From: SLID01 sp041667545
GTDB taxonomy: Bacteria; Omnitrophota; Gorgyraeia; Tantalellales; Tantalellaceae
Reading direction: 5' to 3'
DNA: 42,187 nt
Assembly: GCA_041667545.1 (NCBI GenBank)
Contig: JBAYES010000012.1
Location: 1-42,187, forward strand
Position 1 is the first letter of the stretch, and each line of letters begins with the position of its first letter. Position numbers and translations under genes: made by a program. Below the pieces are notes generated by a model. The model saw nothing but the letters and a program-made list of their open reading frames with translations. It had not been told where the DNA came from and ran no database searches. Of the stretch, positions 8,556-15,996 are shown in pieces.

Positions 8556-9158
8556 ATGTTTTTCCTGAAAAAGCTTGCGGGTCTTGTATATTTTATAATT
8601 ATGGTGGTTTCGGGGTCGGTATTTATAGCTATTGCACTGGACACGGTTTCCTCGGCTTTGCTGGCGGAGATAGTTGACAATATCCGGGGAGATATTAATG
8701 CCCGTGTAACTTTGGGGGTAGTGGGAGTGATCATAGCGGGAACCGGGTTCCTGGCTCTCGTTAAGTCGAGGAAAAACAGACGAAGTGACAGGCTTATAAC
8801 CTTTCAGAACCCCGATGGAGAGGTTACTGTTTCTATTTCGGCCATAGAAAATTTTGTTCAGCGTGTGGCGCGCGACATTCCCGGAATATCCGATGCCAAG
8901 GCCGCGGTAAAGGTGGGGAAAAAAGGGATAATGATAAGGAGTTATGTGGCTGTTTCCGCAGGAACAAACATTCCCGCGGCCACAGAGAACATACAGTTGA
9001 CGGTAAAGAGCAAGGTCCAGGACATGCTCGGAGTGGAAGAAAAGATCACCGTTACGATGCATATAACCAAGATACTCAAGGACGCAGAGGCCGCGGTTTG
9101 TGACGATGGATCCGACGACGACAAGTCGCCTGCTCCTCCGTTCAGGGAGATAGACTGA
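8556..9158 (+). CDS. AmaP/Asp23-family membrane-anchored protein
   Basis: 200 aa. Two hydrophobic segments (about residues 7-30 and 49-67) are followed by an Asp23-like domain with GEVTVSISAIENFVQRVAR and a later VKSKVQDMLGVEEKITVTMHI. This is the layout of AmaP, which anchors Asp23 proteins at the Gram-positive membrane; the role in a Gram-negative organism is unknown. Its place directly after accBC matches the Asp23-family gene yqhY of Firmicutes, which is genetically tied to acetyl-CoA carboxylase there. AGGGGAGG precedes the ATG. The 42-nt gap from accC holds only a 5-bp hairpin. Confidence 0.82.
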   Translation: MFFLKKLAGLVYFIIMVVSGSVFIAIALDTVSSALLAEIVDNIRGDINARVTLGVVGVIIAGTGFLALVKSRKNRRSDRLITFQNPDGEVTVSISAIENFVQRVARDIPGISDAKAAVKVGKKGIMIRSYVAVSAGTNIPAATENIQLTVKSKVQDMLGVEEKITVTMHITKILKDAEAAVCDDGSDDDKSPAPPFREID

Positions 9159-9193
9159 CGCCAGCTCTCGGGCAAAGAGATCAGGGCCATGCG

Positions 9194-9321
9194 AAATGGA
9201 CTTTTCGACAGTCGTTGCGAGGAACGAACGAAGTGAGTGAAGATGTTCTTTGTATAGTGATAAGGCTATGGCACAGGATTTCAGCAGACATAGTGGGTAG
9301 CCGAAGCAATCTCAACATATC
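9194..9321. repeat. MITE-like element, truncated copy (copy B)
   Basis: Read on the + strand this matches the reverse complement of copy A (4308-4520). Shared blocks are AAATGGACTTTT at 9194-9205, GTCGTTGCGAGGAACGAACG from 9211, AAGTGAGTGA, a middle block around ACAGGATTTCAGCAGAC (9273-9289), and CCGAAGCAATCTC at 9301. The distal terminal repeat of copy A is missing, so this copy is truncated on the right. It fills the gap between amaP and gmhA; a small open frame across it (9215-9415) is not a gene. Confidence 0.75.
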
Positions 9322-9374
9322 GAGCCGCAGCCGTGATACAGATAAGTATTTTTCAGCCGGGCAAGGAGAATGCA

Positions 9375-9950
9375 ATGCAGGCAAGGGACAGGATAAAGGA
9401 GATAATTTCCGATAGCATAGCTGTAAAAAGAAGTTTTTTGGCGGATGTTTCGGAAGTTGAAAAAGTTGGCGAGGCGGCGCAGGCTATAAAAGACTGTTAC
9501 GCAAGGGGTGGAAAACTTCTGGTTTTCGGGAACGGCGGAAGCGCCGCTGACAGCCAGCATATCGCCGCGGAAATGGTGGTACGGTTCCGGCGCGAAAGAA
9601 AGGCTTTGGCATGTATTTCACTTACTGCGGATACCTCAATATTGACCGCGGTCTCAAATGATTATGATTTCTCGAAAGTGTTTCTACGACAGCTTGAAGC
9701 CCATTTGAGGAAAGAGGACCTTGTCATTGCGATTTCAACTAGCGGTGTTTCGGCAAATGTCGTGGATGCTGTCAAGTATGCCGCCGCTCGGAAAGTTCCT
9801 GTTATCGCATTAACAGGTAAAGGCGGAGGGCCTCTTGCGTCAATTGCCGATATTCCCATAATAGTTCCTTCGCAGGTTACCGCGAGGATCCAGGAAACAC
9901 ACAATGTTTTGATACATGCCATCTGTGAGCTCGTGGAGGAAAACCTTTGA
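9375..9950 (+). CDS. gmhA: D-sedoheptulose 7-phosphate isomerase
   Basis: 191 aa, very close to the E. coli length. It isomerises sedoheptulose 7-phosphate to D-glycero-D-manno-heptose 7-phosphate, the first step to LPS core heptose. SIS-domain signatures are FGNGGSAADSQHIAAE (substrate loop and a metal/acid-base His-Glu), ISLTADTSILTAVSNDY, and ISTSGVSANVV. The start is ATG 9375, with AAGGAGA five nt upstream; a GTG at 9333 is in frame but lies next to the repeat and adds an unconserved tail. The stop overlaps the start of rfaE2. Confidence 0.95.
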   Translation: MQARDRIKEIISDSIAVKRSFLADVSEVEKVGEAAQAIKDCYARGGKLLVFGNGGSAADSQHIAAEMVVRFRRERKALACISLTADTSILTAVSNDYDFSKVFLRQLEAHLRKEDLVIAISTSGVSANVVDAVKYAAARKVPVIALTGKGGGPLASIADIPIIVPSQVTARIQETHNVLIHAICELVEENL

Positions 9951-10429
9951 TCCGGGAAAATGTCAAAATATTTACCAGGGATGATCTTGTTAAAAGGGTG
10001 CGAGAACTGAGGGAGTCAGATATCCGAGTAGGGTTTACGAACGGATGTTTCGACATACTCCATCTCGGCCACGTAAGGTACCTGAGAAAAGCAAGTGACG
10101 AATGCGACATTCTGATAGTGGGAGTTAATAGCGACCGTTCCGTAAAGGCATTAAAGGGCCCCGATAGGCCGGTGAACGGAGAAAAAGCCAGAGCGGAGGT
10201 CCTCTCGGAACTTTCATGCGTAGGCCTTCTGACGATTTTTGACGAAGATACTCCGCTTGAACTTATAAAGGCGGTTATGCCCGATGTGATATTTAAGGGA
10301 GGGGATTGGAAGGAAAGCGAGATAGTGGGAGCGGATGAGGTCAAGAGGAACGGCGGTAGAGTAATGACGATATCTTATGTGCAGGGGTTTTCCACTACAG
10401 GGATAATATCCCGGATATGCGCTCTATAG
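9947..10429 (+). CDS. rfaE2: D-glycero-beta-D-manno-heptose 1-phosphate adenylyltransferase (stand-alone RfaE domain II)
   Basis: 160-aa cytidylyltransferase-like nucleotidyltransferase that makes ADP-heptose from heptose 1-phosphate and ATP. TNGCFDILHLGHVRYL carries the HxGH nucleotide motif, and GGDW with VQGFSTTGII matches the C-terminal signature of the RfaE2 group. It corresponds only to the C-terminal half of E. coli HldE, so the kinase must be a separate protein. It starts at TTG, whose last two bases overlap the gmhA stop (TTGA), a typical coupled start. gmhB is not seen nearby. Confidence 0.93.
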   Translation: MIRENVKIFTRDDLVKRVRELRESDIRVGFTNGCFDILHLGHVRYLRKASDECDILIVGVNSDRSVKALKGPDRPVNGEKARAEVLSELSCVGLLTIFDEDTPLELIKAVMPDVIFKGGDWKESEIVGADEVKRNGGRVMTISYVQGFSTTGIISRICAL

Positions 10430-10436
10430 GAGTAGA

Positions 10437-10868
10437 ATGGATCAGGGTGTTTACAGGATAATGGATGCCAATCTTAATCGTGTAATGGAAGGACTGCGCG
10501 TTTGTGAAGACATAATGCGTTTTTCTTCCAATGATGAGAAAATGACCGCGAGGTTCAAAGATCTCAGGCATGATATCTTTCTTGCTGTAAAGGATATACA
10601 GAGAGAGCATCTTGGAGAGATGGTTTCCTCGAGAGATGTCAACGATGTAGGGGTCAAGTCCAACGAATCCGAAAAAACGCGGGATGATATCACCGAGCTT
10701 TTTTTCGCTAATGCGCAGAGAGGAAAAGAATCCCTCAGGGTTCTGGAGGAAATTCTTAAACTTTTTGACGCCGATCTTTCGCAAAAATTTAAAAAATTCA
10801 GGTTTAAGTTATACGACATGGAAAAAACGGCTGTAGAACAGCTCTCCGTTATCGGAGATGTACGGTAG
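10437..10868 (+). CDS. thiD2: ThiD2-family protein (aminopyrimidine phosphate kinase domain)
   Basis: 143 aa. The N-terminal RIMDANLNRVMEGLRVCED with the later FFANAQRGKESLRVLEE is the hallmark of the ThiD2 domain. That domain is usually fused to the N-terminus of ThiE (thiamine-phosphate synthase) and is thought to act as an alternative HMP-P kinase. Here it stands alone, with no ThiE domain attached. AGGAG lies just upstream of the ATG, and thiC follows 22 nt later, supporting a role in pyrimidine-branch thiamine synthesis. The biochemical assignment rests on family knowledge. Confidence 0.82.
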   Translation: MDQGVYRIMDANLNRVMEGLRVCEDIMRFSSNDEKMTARFKDLRHDIFLAVKDIQREHLGEMVSSRDVNDVGVKSNESEKTRDDITELFFANAQRGKESLRVLEEILKLFDADLSQKFKKFRFKLYDMEKTAVEQLSVIGDVR

Positions 10869-10890
10869 AGCACAATAGAGGAATACTCAG

Positions 10891-12156
10891 ATGATTTCGA
10901 TAAATACGGAAACCGTCAGTAAAATAGCACTACAGGAAGGCGTTCCTGAAGAGCTTATAAATGAAGGTATTTTGTCAGGAGAGATAGTAGTTTTAAAGAA
11001 TCGGGTGCATGAAATATCCAAACCCTGTGCCGTAGGAAAGGGACTTTCCACAAAAGTAAATGCTAATATAGGCCTTTCAGCCAGCGCTTCCGACATGGAG
11101 TTTGAGATGGCAAAAATGAAAATAGCCGTCGATTCGGGCGCGGACACCGTTATGGATCTTTCCACAGGGACGGGTCTGGTAGAACTTAGAAAGGATATAC
11201 TTAAAGAATGCCCCGTACCCCTGGGTACAGTGCCCGTGTATGAGCTTGCCTGTTTTCCCGGGAAAAAATTTTTTTCCATGACGGAAGATGATTTTGTGGA
11301 TATAGTGAAAAGACAGGCCGAGGAGGGTGTGGATTTTTTTACCGTTCATTCTGGAATAACACGAGACTGCCTGGACATGATAAAAAAGAACCCGCGTATA
11401 ATGAACATTGTAAGCCGGGGAGGCGCTCTCATAGCCTCTTGGATGGAAGAGAATGGCAAAGAAAACCCGTTTTTCTCGAGATTCGATGATATCGTGGATA
11501 TTGCCAGAGAATACGATATAGTGCTTAGTCTTGGGGACAGCCTGAGGCCCGGAGCAATCTCTGATGCCACGGACCGGCTTCAGATCCAGGAACTTTTGAT
11601 ACTCGGAGATCTTCAGGAAAAAGCTTTTTCAAGAGGGGTACAGGTCATTATAGAGGGGCCCGGGCATGTTCCCCTGGACCAGATAGAAACGAACGTGAAA
11701 TTGCAGAAATCCATATGTAATGGCGCGCCTTTTTACGTGCTTGGACCTCTTGTGACGGATTCGGCCCCGGGATACGATCATATTACCGGAGCGATAGGAG
11801 GGGCGATAGCCGCCTGGCATGGGGCCGACTTTTTATGCTATGTGACACCCGCGGAGCATTTACGGCTCCCGGACGCTTCGGACGTTAAGAACGGTGTAAT
11901 GGCCTCGAAGATAGCCGCGCATGCGGCCGATATAGTTAAAAGAGGGCCCATTGCCAGGAAACGTGATGACATGATATCGTCGGCTCGTGCCAGAAGGGAC
12001 TGGAAGGAACAGTTCCGGCTTTCTCTTGATCCGGAACTTCCGCTTTCAAAAAGAAACAGCGCCGCGCCGGAAAAGGAAGACGTTTGTACAATGTGTTCAG
12101 AATACTGCTCCATAAAAATAACCGAAGAAAATTTTCTAAAAAAGAAAAAGACCTGA
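10891..12156 (+). CDS. thiC: Phosphomethylpyrimidine synthase
   Basis: 421-aa radical SAM enzyme that rearranges aminoimidazole ribotide to HMP-P, the thiamine pyrimidine. Landmarks: KVNANIGLSAS, GADTVMDLSTGTGL, EGPGHVPLDQIE, and FYVLGPLVTDSAPGYDHITG. The C-terminal cluster motif reads CTMCSEYC with cysteines at 399, 402 and 406, a Cx2Cx3C spacing. E. coli ThiC has Cx2Cx4C and is much longer (over 600 aa). From memory, the shorter spacing recurs in the short ThiC clade. No TPP riboswitch consensus was recognised upstream. GAGGA precedes the ATG. Confidence 0.95.
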   Translation: MISINTETVSKIALQEGVPEELINEGILSGEIVVLKNRVHEISKPCAVGKGLSTKVNANIGLSASASDMEFEMAKMKIAVDSGADTVMDLSTGTGLVELRKDILKECPVPLGTVPVYELACFPGKKFFSMTEDDFVDIVKRQAEEGVDFFTVHSGITRDCLDMIKKNPRIMNIVSRGGALIASWMEENGKENPFFSRFDDIVDIAREYDIVLSLGDSLRPGAISDATDRLQIQELLILGDLQEKAFSRGVQVIIEGPGHVPLDQIETNVKLQKSICNGAPFYVLGPLVTDSAPGYDHITGAIGGAIAAWHGADFLCYVTPAEHLRLPDASDVKNGVMASKIAAHAADIVKRGPIARKRDDMISSARARRDWKEQFRLSLDPELPLSKRNSAAPEKEDVCTMCSEYCSIKITEENFLKKKKT

Positions 12157-12160
12157 AAAA

Positions 12161-13060
12161 ATGAAACTGACAGTAATAGGATCGGCGGCGCTTGATTCGA
12201 TCGAAACTTCCCGTGCCGCTCACAGAGACATTCTGGGAGGCTCGTCGGTATACGCGTCGATGAGCGCCTCTTTCTTTACGCCGGTAAACCTTATAAGCAT
12301 TGTGGGAAGTGATTTTCCTAAAAGACATTCAGAGATGCTTAGGTCAAGAAATGTAGATCTTTCCGGGCTCGAGGTAAAGGAAGGGCGCACGTTTCGATGG
12401 AAGGCAAGATATGACAAAGAGCTTTCTTACGCGAGGACATTAAGAACAGAACTCAATGTTTTTGAAGGTTTCAGGCCTCTTGTCCCGCAAATAGTCTCTC
12501 GTAAGGATAATCTGCTCCTGGCAAATATAGACCCTGAGCTTCAAAGTTATATTTTTCACCGCATAAAACCAAACGGGATAGTGGCGTGTGACACAATGAA
12601 CCTGTGGATAGAGATCAGGCGGAAGGAACTTTTAAAGCTGTTGAAAAAAGTGGATATTTTTCTTCTGAATGACGCGGAAGCGAGGCAGCTCTCCGGAGAA
12701 AAAGATCTTTTCCTCGCCGCGAAATACATATTGTCCAAGGGCGCGAACATGCTGATCATAAAAAAGGGAGAAAACGGGTCTTTGCTTTTTTCAAAGGAAC
12801 TTTCTTTTTTGACCCCGGCATACCCTGTTAAAAAAGTGAGCGATCCTACGGGGGCAGGCGATACGTTCGCGGGAGCGATGCTCGGCTACATAACCGGGAG
12901 AAAAAAGATGAGCCCTGAGGTCTTGAGAAGGGCAATTGTCTATGGTAGTATAATGGCGTCTTTCGCGGTGGAACGTTTTTCCGCCGAGGGGCTTGCAAGG
13001 GTTACCAGGGCGGACGTGAAAGCGCGGTACGAGAGGTTTAAAAAGCTTACCCGGTTCTGA
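12161..13060 (+). CDS. PfkB-family sugar kinase
   Basis: 299 aa. The ribokinase-like fold is shown by the N-terminal TVIGSAALDSIET with the GGSSVYAS substrate loop, and by the C-terminal signature DPTGAGDTFAGA holding the catalytic Asp. It starts 4 nt after thiC and has no clear ribosome site, so it is probably coupled. Substrate is not determined. Context allows a heptose 7-phosphate kinase (RfaE domain I function, otherwise missing next to gmhA/rfaE2), a thiamine-branch kinase, or an unrelated sugar or nucleoside kinase. The sequence resembles a generic PfkB group more than HldE domain I. Confidence 0.82.
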   Translation: MKLTVIGSAALDSIETSRAAHRDILGGSSVYASMSASFFTPVNLISIVGSDFPKRHSEMLRSRNVDLSGLEVKEGRTFRWKARYDKELSYARTLRTELNVFEGFRPLVPQIVSRKDNLLLANIDPELQSYIFHRIKPNGIVACDTMNLWIEIRRKELLKLLKKVDIFLLNDAEARQLSGEKDLFLAAKYILSKGANMLIIKKGENGSLLFSKELSFLTPAYPVKKVSDPTGAGDTFAGAMLGYITGRKKMSPEVLRRAIVYGSIMASFAVERFSAEGLARVTRADVKARYERFKKLTRF

Positions 13061-13081
13061 TGATGGGCAGGTTAAAATTGG

Positions 13082-13155
13082 GCGAGTGTAGCACAATGGC
13101 AGTGCTCCAGCTTCCCAAGCTGGCTACGGGGGTTCGATTCCCCTCACTCGCTCCA
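13082..13155 (+). tRNA. tRNA-Gly(CCC)
   Basis: A full cloverleaf: acceptor GCGAGTG (13082-13088) with CACTCGC (13145-13151), D-stem GCAC/GTGC, anticodon stem CCAGC/GCTGG with loop TTCCCAA (anticodon CCC at 13114-13116), and T-arm with TTCGATT. The discriminator is T, as usual for glycine, and CCA is encoded. It lies 21 nt after the PfkB gene and may be cotranscribed. Confidence 0.95.
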
Positions 13156-13168
13156 AATTTTGTATCAC

Positions 13169-13405
13169 CTCAGCTTTCTGCAGTAAATTCCTGCACCGTC
13201 GTCACGAGGAGCCCCCGAAGGGGGCGACGAAGTGATCTCATAATATGAAAATATTTCGAAGAGAGATTGCTTCGGTCGCGGCGCTCCATCGCAATGACGT
13301 ATTTAAGATTTTACCGGACAGCACTGAAGTGAGATGCTTCATCCGACTTCAGCGGGTTCGCAACGACGGACGGAAGACACTACATTCCTGCGGAGAACTG
13401 AAATG
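13169..13405. repeat. Palindromic intergenic element, second subtype (copy C)
   Basis: About 237 bp. The ends are inverted: the left end (CAGCTTTCTGCAG, 13171-13183) matches the reverse complement of the right end (CATTTCAGTTCTCCGCAG, ending at 13405). Inside are three arms of the CGTCRTYRCGAGG...GAAGYRATCT type. One is forward at 13198-13240, with an internal CCCCCGAAGGGGG palindrome. Two are inverted, at 13262-13299 and 13330-13372. The first half is nearly identical to copy D at 41231-41329. Small open frames here, one spanning the tRNA, are not genes. Confidence 0.78.
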
Positions 13406-13785
13406 TTACCAAATTTTCATATAAGAAAACCTGCACTAAAAAATTTGCAGAGGCAAATATCCATCAAGGATCGCGCGTCAGGGCAGGCAGGGCTGGCTTG
13501 TTTTTTTCGAGCTGCTATGTCAAGGAAAAAATAATTTTTTTCTTGTTGCCGCAGGTCAGAAAAATTTCATATAATGTTGACACCTTAACGATGATGGAAT
13601 AGTATAGTATCTGCAATTCACATAGAAGCTGTTTGAACGTAACATGTGGTTTCGAAAAGTTGCCGGGTTTTTTGATGAATGGTTTTGGGTGAGGGAGAGC
13701 AGAAACCCCGGATAAAAAGATATTTTTATTTTGATAGTTGTTCTTTCTCCCTGCCCGTTTTTAACGACGCATCAGAGGGATAGTA
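13406..13785 (+). other. Gene-free spacer before the AAA ATPase operon
   Basis: About 380 bases without a credible gene. It is AT-rich on the left and contains an A/T hairpin at 13521-13545 (CAAGGAAAAAATAATTTTTTTCTTG in two arms), which could end transcripts in either direction. It also holds a strong promoter at 13577-13605 and a transcribed leader of about 170 nt for the following operon. No known riboswitch was recognised in the leader. Confidence 0.55.
13577..13605 (+). promoter_or_regulatory. Sigma70-type promoter for the 13.8-20.4 kb operon
   Basis: A consensus TTGACA (13577-13582), exactly 17 bases, then TAGTAT (13600-13605). It is one of the best promoter matches in the window and the only one seen ahead of the six-gene operon. 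Confidence 0.7.
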
Positions 13786-15477
13786 ATGTTCATAGAACCG
13801 GTTTCGGGTTCGATGTTTTTCGGGCGCGAGGAAGTTTTGGGTACGCTGCAGAAAAGAATGACCGCTCTTAAGGGCGGATATCGTCAGAACCTCGCTCTAA
13901 CCGGACCAATGCTGAGCGGCAAATCCTCAATACTGAGACATTTTATAAAAAACGCTTCCGATGTCGACGTTATCCCGATATACATAGAGCTTGATGGAGA
14001 AGATTTTAATGTTTTCGCTTTCAGGTTCATGGCAGCCCTTATGTACGGATATCTGGTTTCCCGCGGCAAGTCCCTTGACGCTGATATTTGTCCGGAAGAG
14101 CCATCGCGGCTTCCTGGTTGCGGCAAAAAAGCGTCCGTTGATTTTGATAAATTCCGTAAGTTATCAAGAGAGCTTATCCCCGACACGACCCGCTGTATAT
14201 CCGCGATAATGGACCAGCTGGAAAAGAAAAAAATAGACAGGGCTTACGAGGGCCTTCTCGCGCTTACTTCAGTGTTTAAGGCGGAAACGGGCAAGAGTTG
14301 TGTAGTAATACTCGATGAATTCCACAACATTTCGAATTTCGGGCTCAAGAGACCTTTTCAGGTCTTCGGTAAATTTATTATGGTGCAGAAAAACACCATG
14401 TATGTGGTCTCGAGCTCTCAGGAAACACTCCTCAGGGATATATTGTCCAGCAAATTGTCGCTTTTGTTCGGTAATTTTGAGGTCATAGAAATAAAAGGTT
14501 TTGACGATCATGCCGCCAGGGCCTTTATTTCGGGAAAGATCGAACAAATGGATGATGACGGCGAGGTTCGTGACTATATCATCCAACTTTCTCAGGGAAA
14601 TCCTTTTTATCTCGATGTTATGGTAAGACGCATGGCGCAAATATCTTCCGCGAGCCGCGGGCAGTTAGAAAAAAAAGAATGTCTTATTCATGCCATGGCG
14701 GAACTTCTCTACAGTTCGGAAGGTGTGCTTAACCAGTACTTTACAAATACCATGAGCTTTTTTCTTGAAAAGAAGAATAGAAAAAAATACATTCCCGTTC
14801 TGGTCTCCATGGCCATGGGGAACTCGACCTGTAAGGCGATACAAAAAAACATGGGGAAAAAAGATAAAGACCTTGGGGTGAAGCTCGCCAAGTTGCGGGA
14901 AATGGATATAGTTTGGAACAGCGGAGTGTTTTACAAAATAGCCGATAAACTTTTCGAATACTGGCTGACCCATGTGTACGCCGTAAAGACCAGGTCAATG
15001 ATCGACGACATGGATATGAAGTATCTTGAATTCAAGAATTCCGCGGGCGAAGATTACGAGAGTTACCGTATGTTCCGGTCAGTAGACGCGGCCGATCTCA
15101 TCTGCGGCATTCTTAAAAAGTTCAACAACGAACGGATCGAGGTCGGGCGTAATCAGAGGAAACTGGCGTTTTTCCGCGAAATTAAAAAACCGCATCGGGA
15201 CGGGAACATAACCGCAATTACAGGCGAAACAGGAACGGGAAGATGGGTTTTCCATATTAAACAACGTGACATAGCGACTGAGCAGGATATTTCCGATCTA
15301 AAAAAATTGCCTTACGGCTCTGACAAGCATAAGATCCTCAAAAAGATCCTTGTTCCACTTGGAGGCATAGATGAGACCGCTTTTCTTCTGGCAAAAGAGC
15401 ATAATGTATGGGTTTGGGATGAAGTGACCCTTAACCGTATCTTCAGGGTGTACGGGAGGTTTGAGCTTGTCTTATGA
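13786..15477 (+). CDS. AAA ATPase (ATPase_2-like) with degenerate nuclease-like C-terminal domain
   Basis: 563 aa. The N-terminal P-loop module has Walker A GPMLSGKS at 40-47 and Walker B VVILDEFHN with Asp177/Glu178. It is followed by sensor-like VVSSSQ and the FDDHAARAFI and QLSQGNPFYLDVM helices typical of archaeal-type/STAND-related ATPases. After a winged-helix-like middle, the C-terminal 110 residues resemble the PD-(D/E)xK domain found in this family. The expected acidic residues are replaced, however: the D of the first strand by Asn474, and the E of ExK by His490 (H-I-K492). The nuclease is therefore probably inactive. GAGGG precedes the ATG. The stop overlaps the next start (ATGA). 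Function is unknown. Confidence 0.75.
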   Translation: MFIEPVSGSMFFGREEVLGTLQKRMTALKGGYRQNLALTGPMLSGKSSILRHFIKNASDVDVIPIYIELDGEDFNVFAFRFMAALMYGYLVSRGKSLDADICPEEPSRLPGCGKKASVDFDKFRKLSRELIPDTTRCISAIMDQLEKKKIDRAYEGLLALTSVFKAETGKSCVVILDEFHNISNFGLKRPFQVFGKFIMVQKNTMYVVSSSQETLLRDILSSKLSLLFGNFEVIEIKGFDDHAARAFISGKIEQMDDDGEVRDYIIQLSQGNPFYLDVMVRRMAQISSASRGQLEKKECLIHAMAELLYSSEGVLNQYFTNTMSFFLEKKNRKKYIPVLVSMAMGNSTCKAIQKNMGKKDKDLGVKLAKLREMDIVWNSGVFYKIADKLFEYWLTHVYAVKTRSMIDDMDMKYLEFKNSAGEDYESYRMFRSVDAADLICGILKKFNNERIEVGRNQRKLAFFREIKKPHRDGNITAITGETGTGRWVFHIKQRDIATEQDISDLKKLPYGSDKHKILKKILVPLGGIDETAFLLAKEHNVWVWDEVTLNRIFRVYGRFELVL

Positions 15478-15968
15478 GAATAGGAGTTATATCCGATACA
15501 CATATCCCGTTCTTTGCAAGTGAGATACCTATGGAAGTGCGTGAAGGGTTACTTTCCTGCGATCTTATTGTGCATGCGGGTGATATTGTTGAGAGCGCTG
15601 TCCTGGATGAATTCCGTAAAATAGCCCATACAAATGCGGTAAAGGGCAATATGGATAGTGATGAGATAAAAAGAACCCTTCCGGAATCCTTGGTATTTGA
15701 TGCCAACGGCAAAAAAGTGGGGGTGGTGCACGGAAAAGGATCGGGCAAGACAGTTCTTTCCTGGGTAAAAAATTTTTTTACGGACAAGATGGATATTGTG
15801 ATTTTTGGACATTCTCACATGCCGTTTAATGAGAAAATAGGAGACACCCTTTTTTTCAACCCGGGCAGCGCTACCGACAATATTTTTTCAAAAAAACAGA
15901 CCTACGGTATTATACACATCGAAGGGAACGATGTTCGCGGTGAAATAGTTGAGATATCCCGGGGTTGA
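15474..15968 (+). CDS. YfcE/MJ0936-family metallophosphoesterase
   Basis: 164 aa, the usual length of this small phosphodiesterase family. The dimetal motifs are in order and intact: GVISDTHI (Asp, His), VHAGDIV (Asp), AVKGNMDSD (Asn), VVHGKG (His) and FGHSHMPF (His-His). The natural substrate of most members is unknown. The ATG overlaps the stop of the AAA ATPase, so the two proteins are made in a coupled way. This argues for a functional link between ATPase and phosphoesterase, though that is inference. Confidence 0.9.
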   Translation: MRIGVISDTHIPFFASEIPMEVREGLLSCDLIVHAGDIVESAVLDEFRKIAHTNAVKGNMDSDEIKRTLPESLVFDANGKKVGVVHGKGSGKTVLSWVKNFFTDKMDIVIFGHSHMPFNEKIGDTLFFNPGSATDNIFSKKQTYGIIHIEGNDVRGEIVEISRG

Positions 15969-15996
15969 CAACCGTTTTTTATGGGAGAGCCGAACA

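Noticed and set aside
9215..9415. 66-aa open frame upstream of gmhA
   Set aside because: It covers repeat copy B and overlaps the gmhA start in another frame.
10380..10890. Possible TPP riboswitch before thiD2-thiC
   Set aside because: The CTGAGA and ACCTGA-type consensus blocks were not found, and the genes follow rfaE2 with almost no leader.
13060..13534. Two small open frames (13060-13248 and 13334-13534)
   Set aside because: The first runs through the tRNA-Gly gene, the second through repeat copy C and AT-rich spacer; neither has a ribosome site or protein-like composition.
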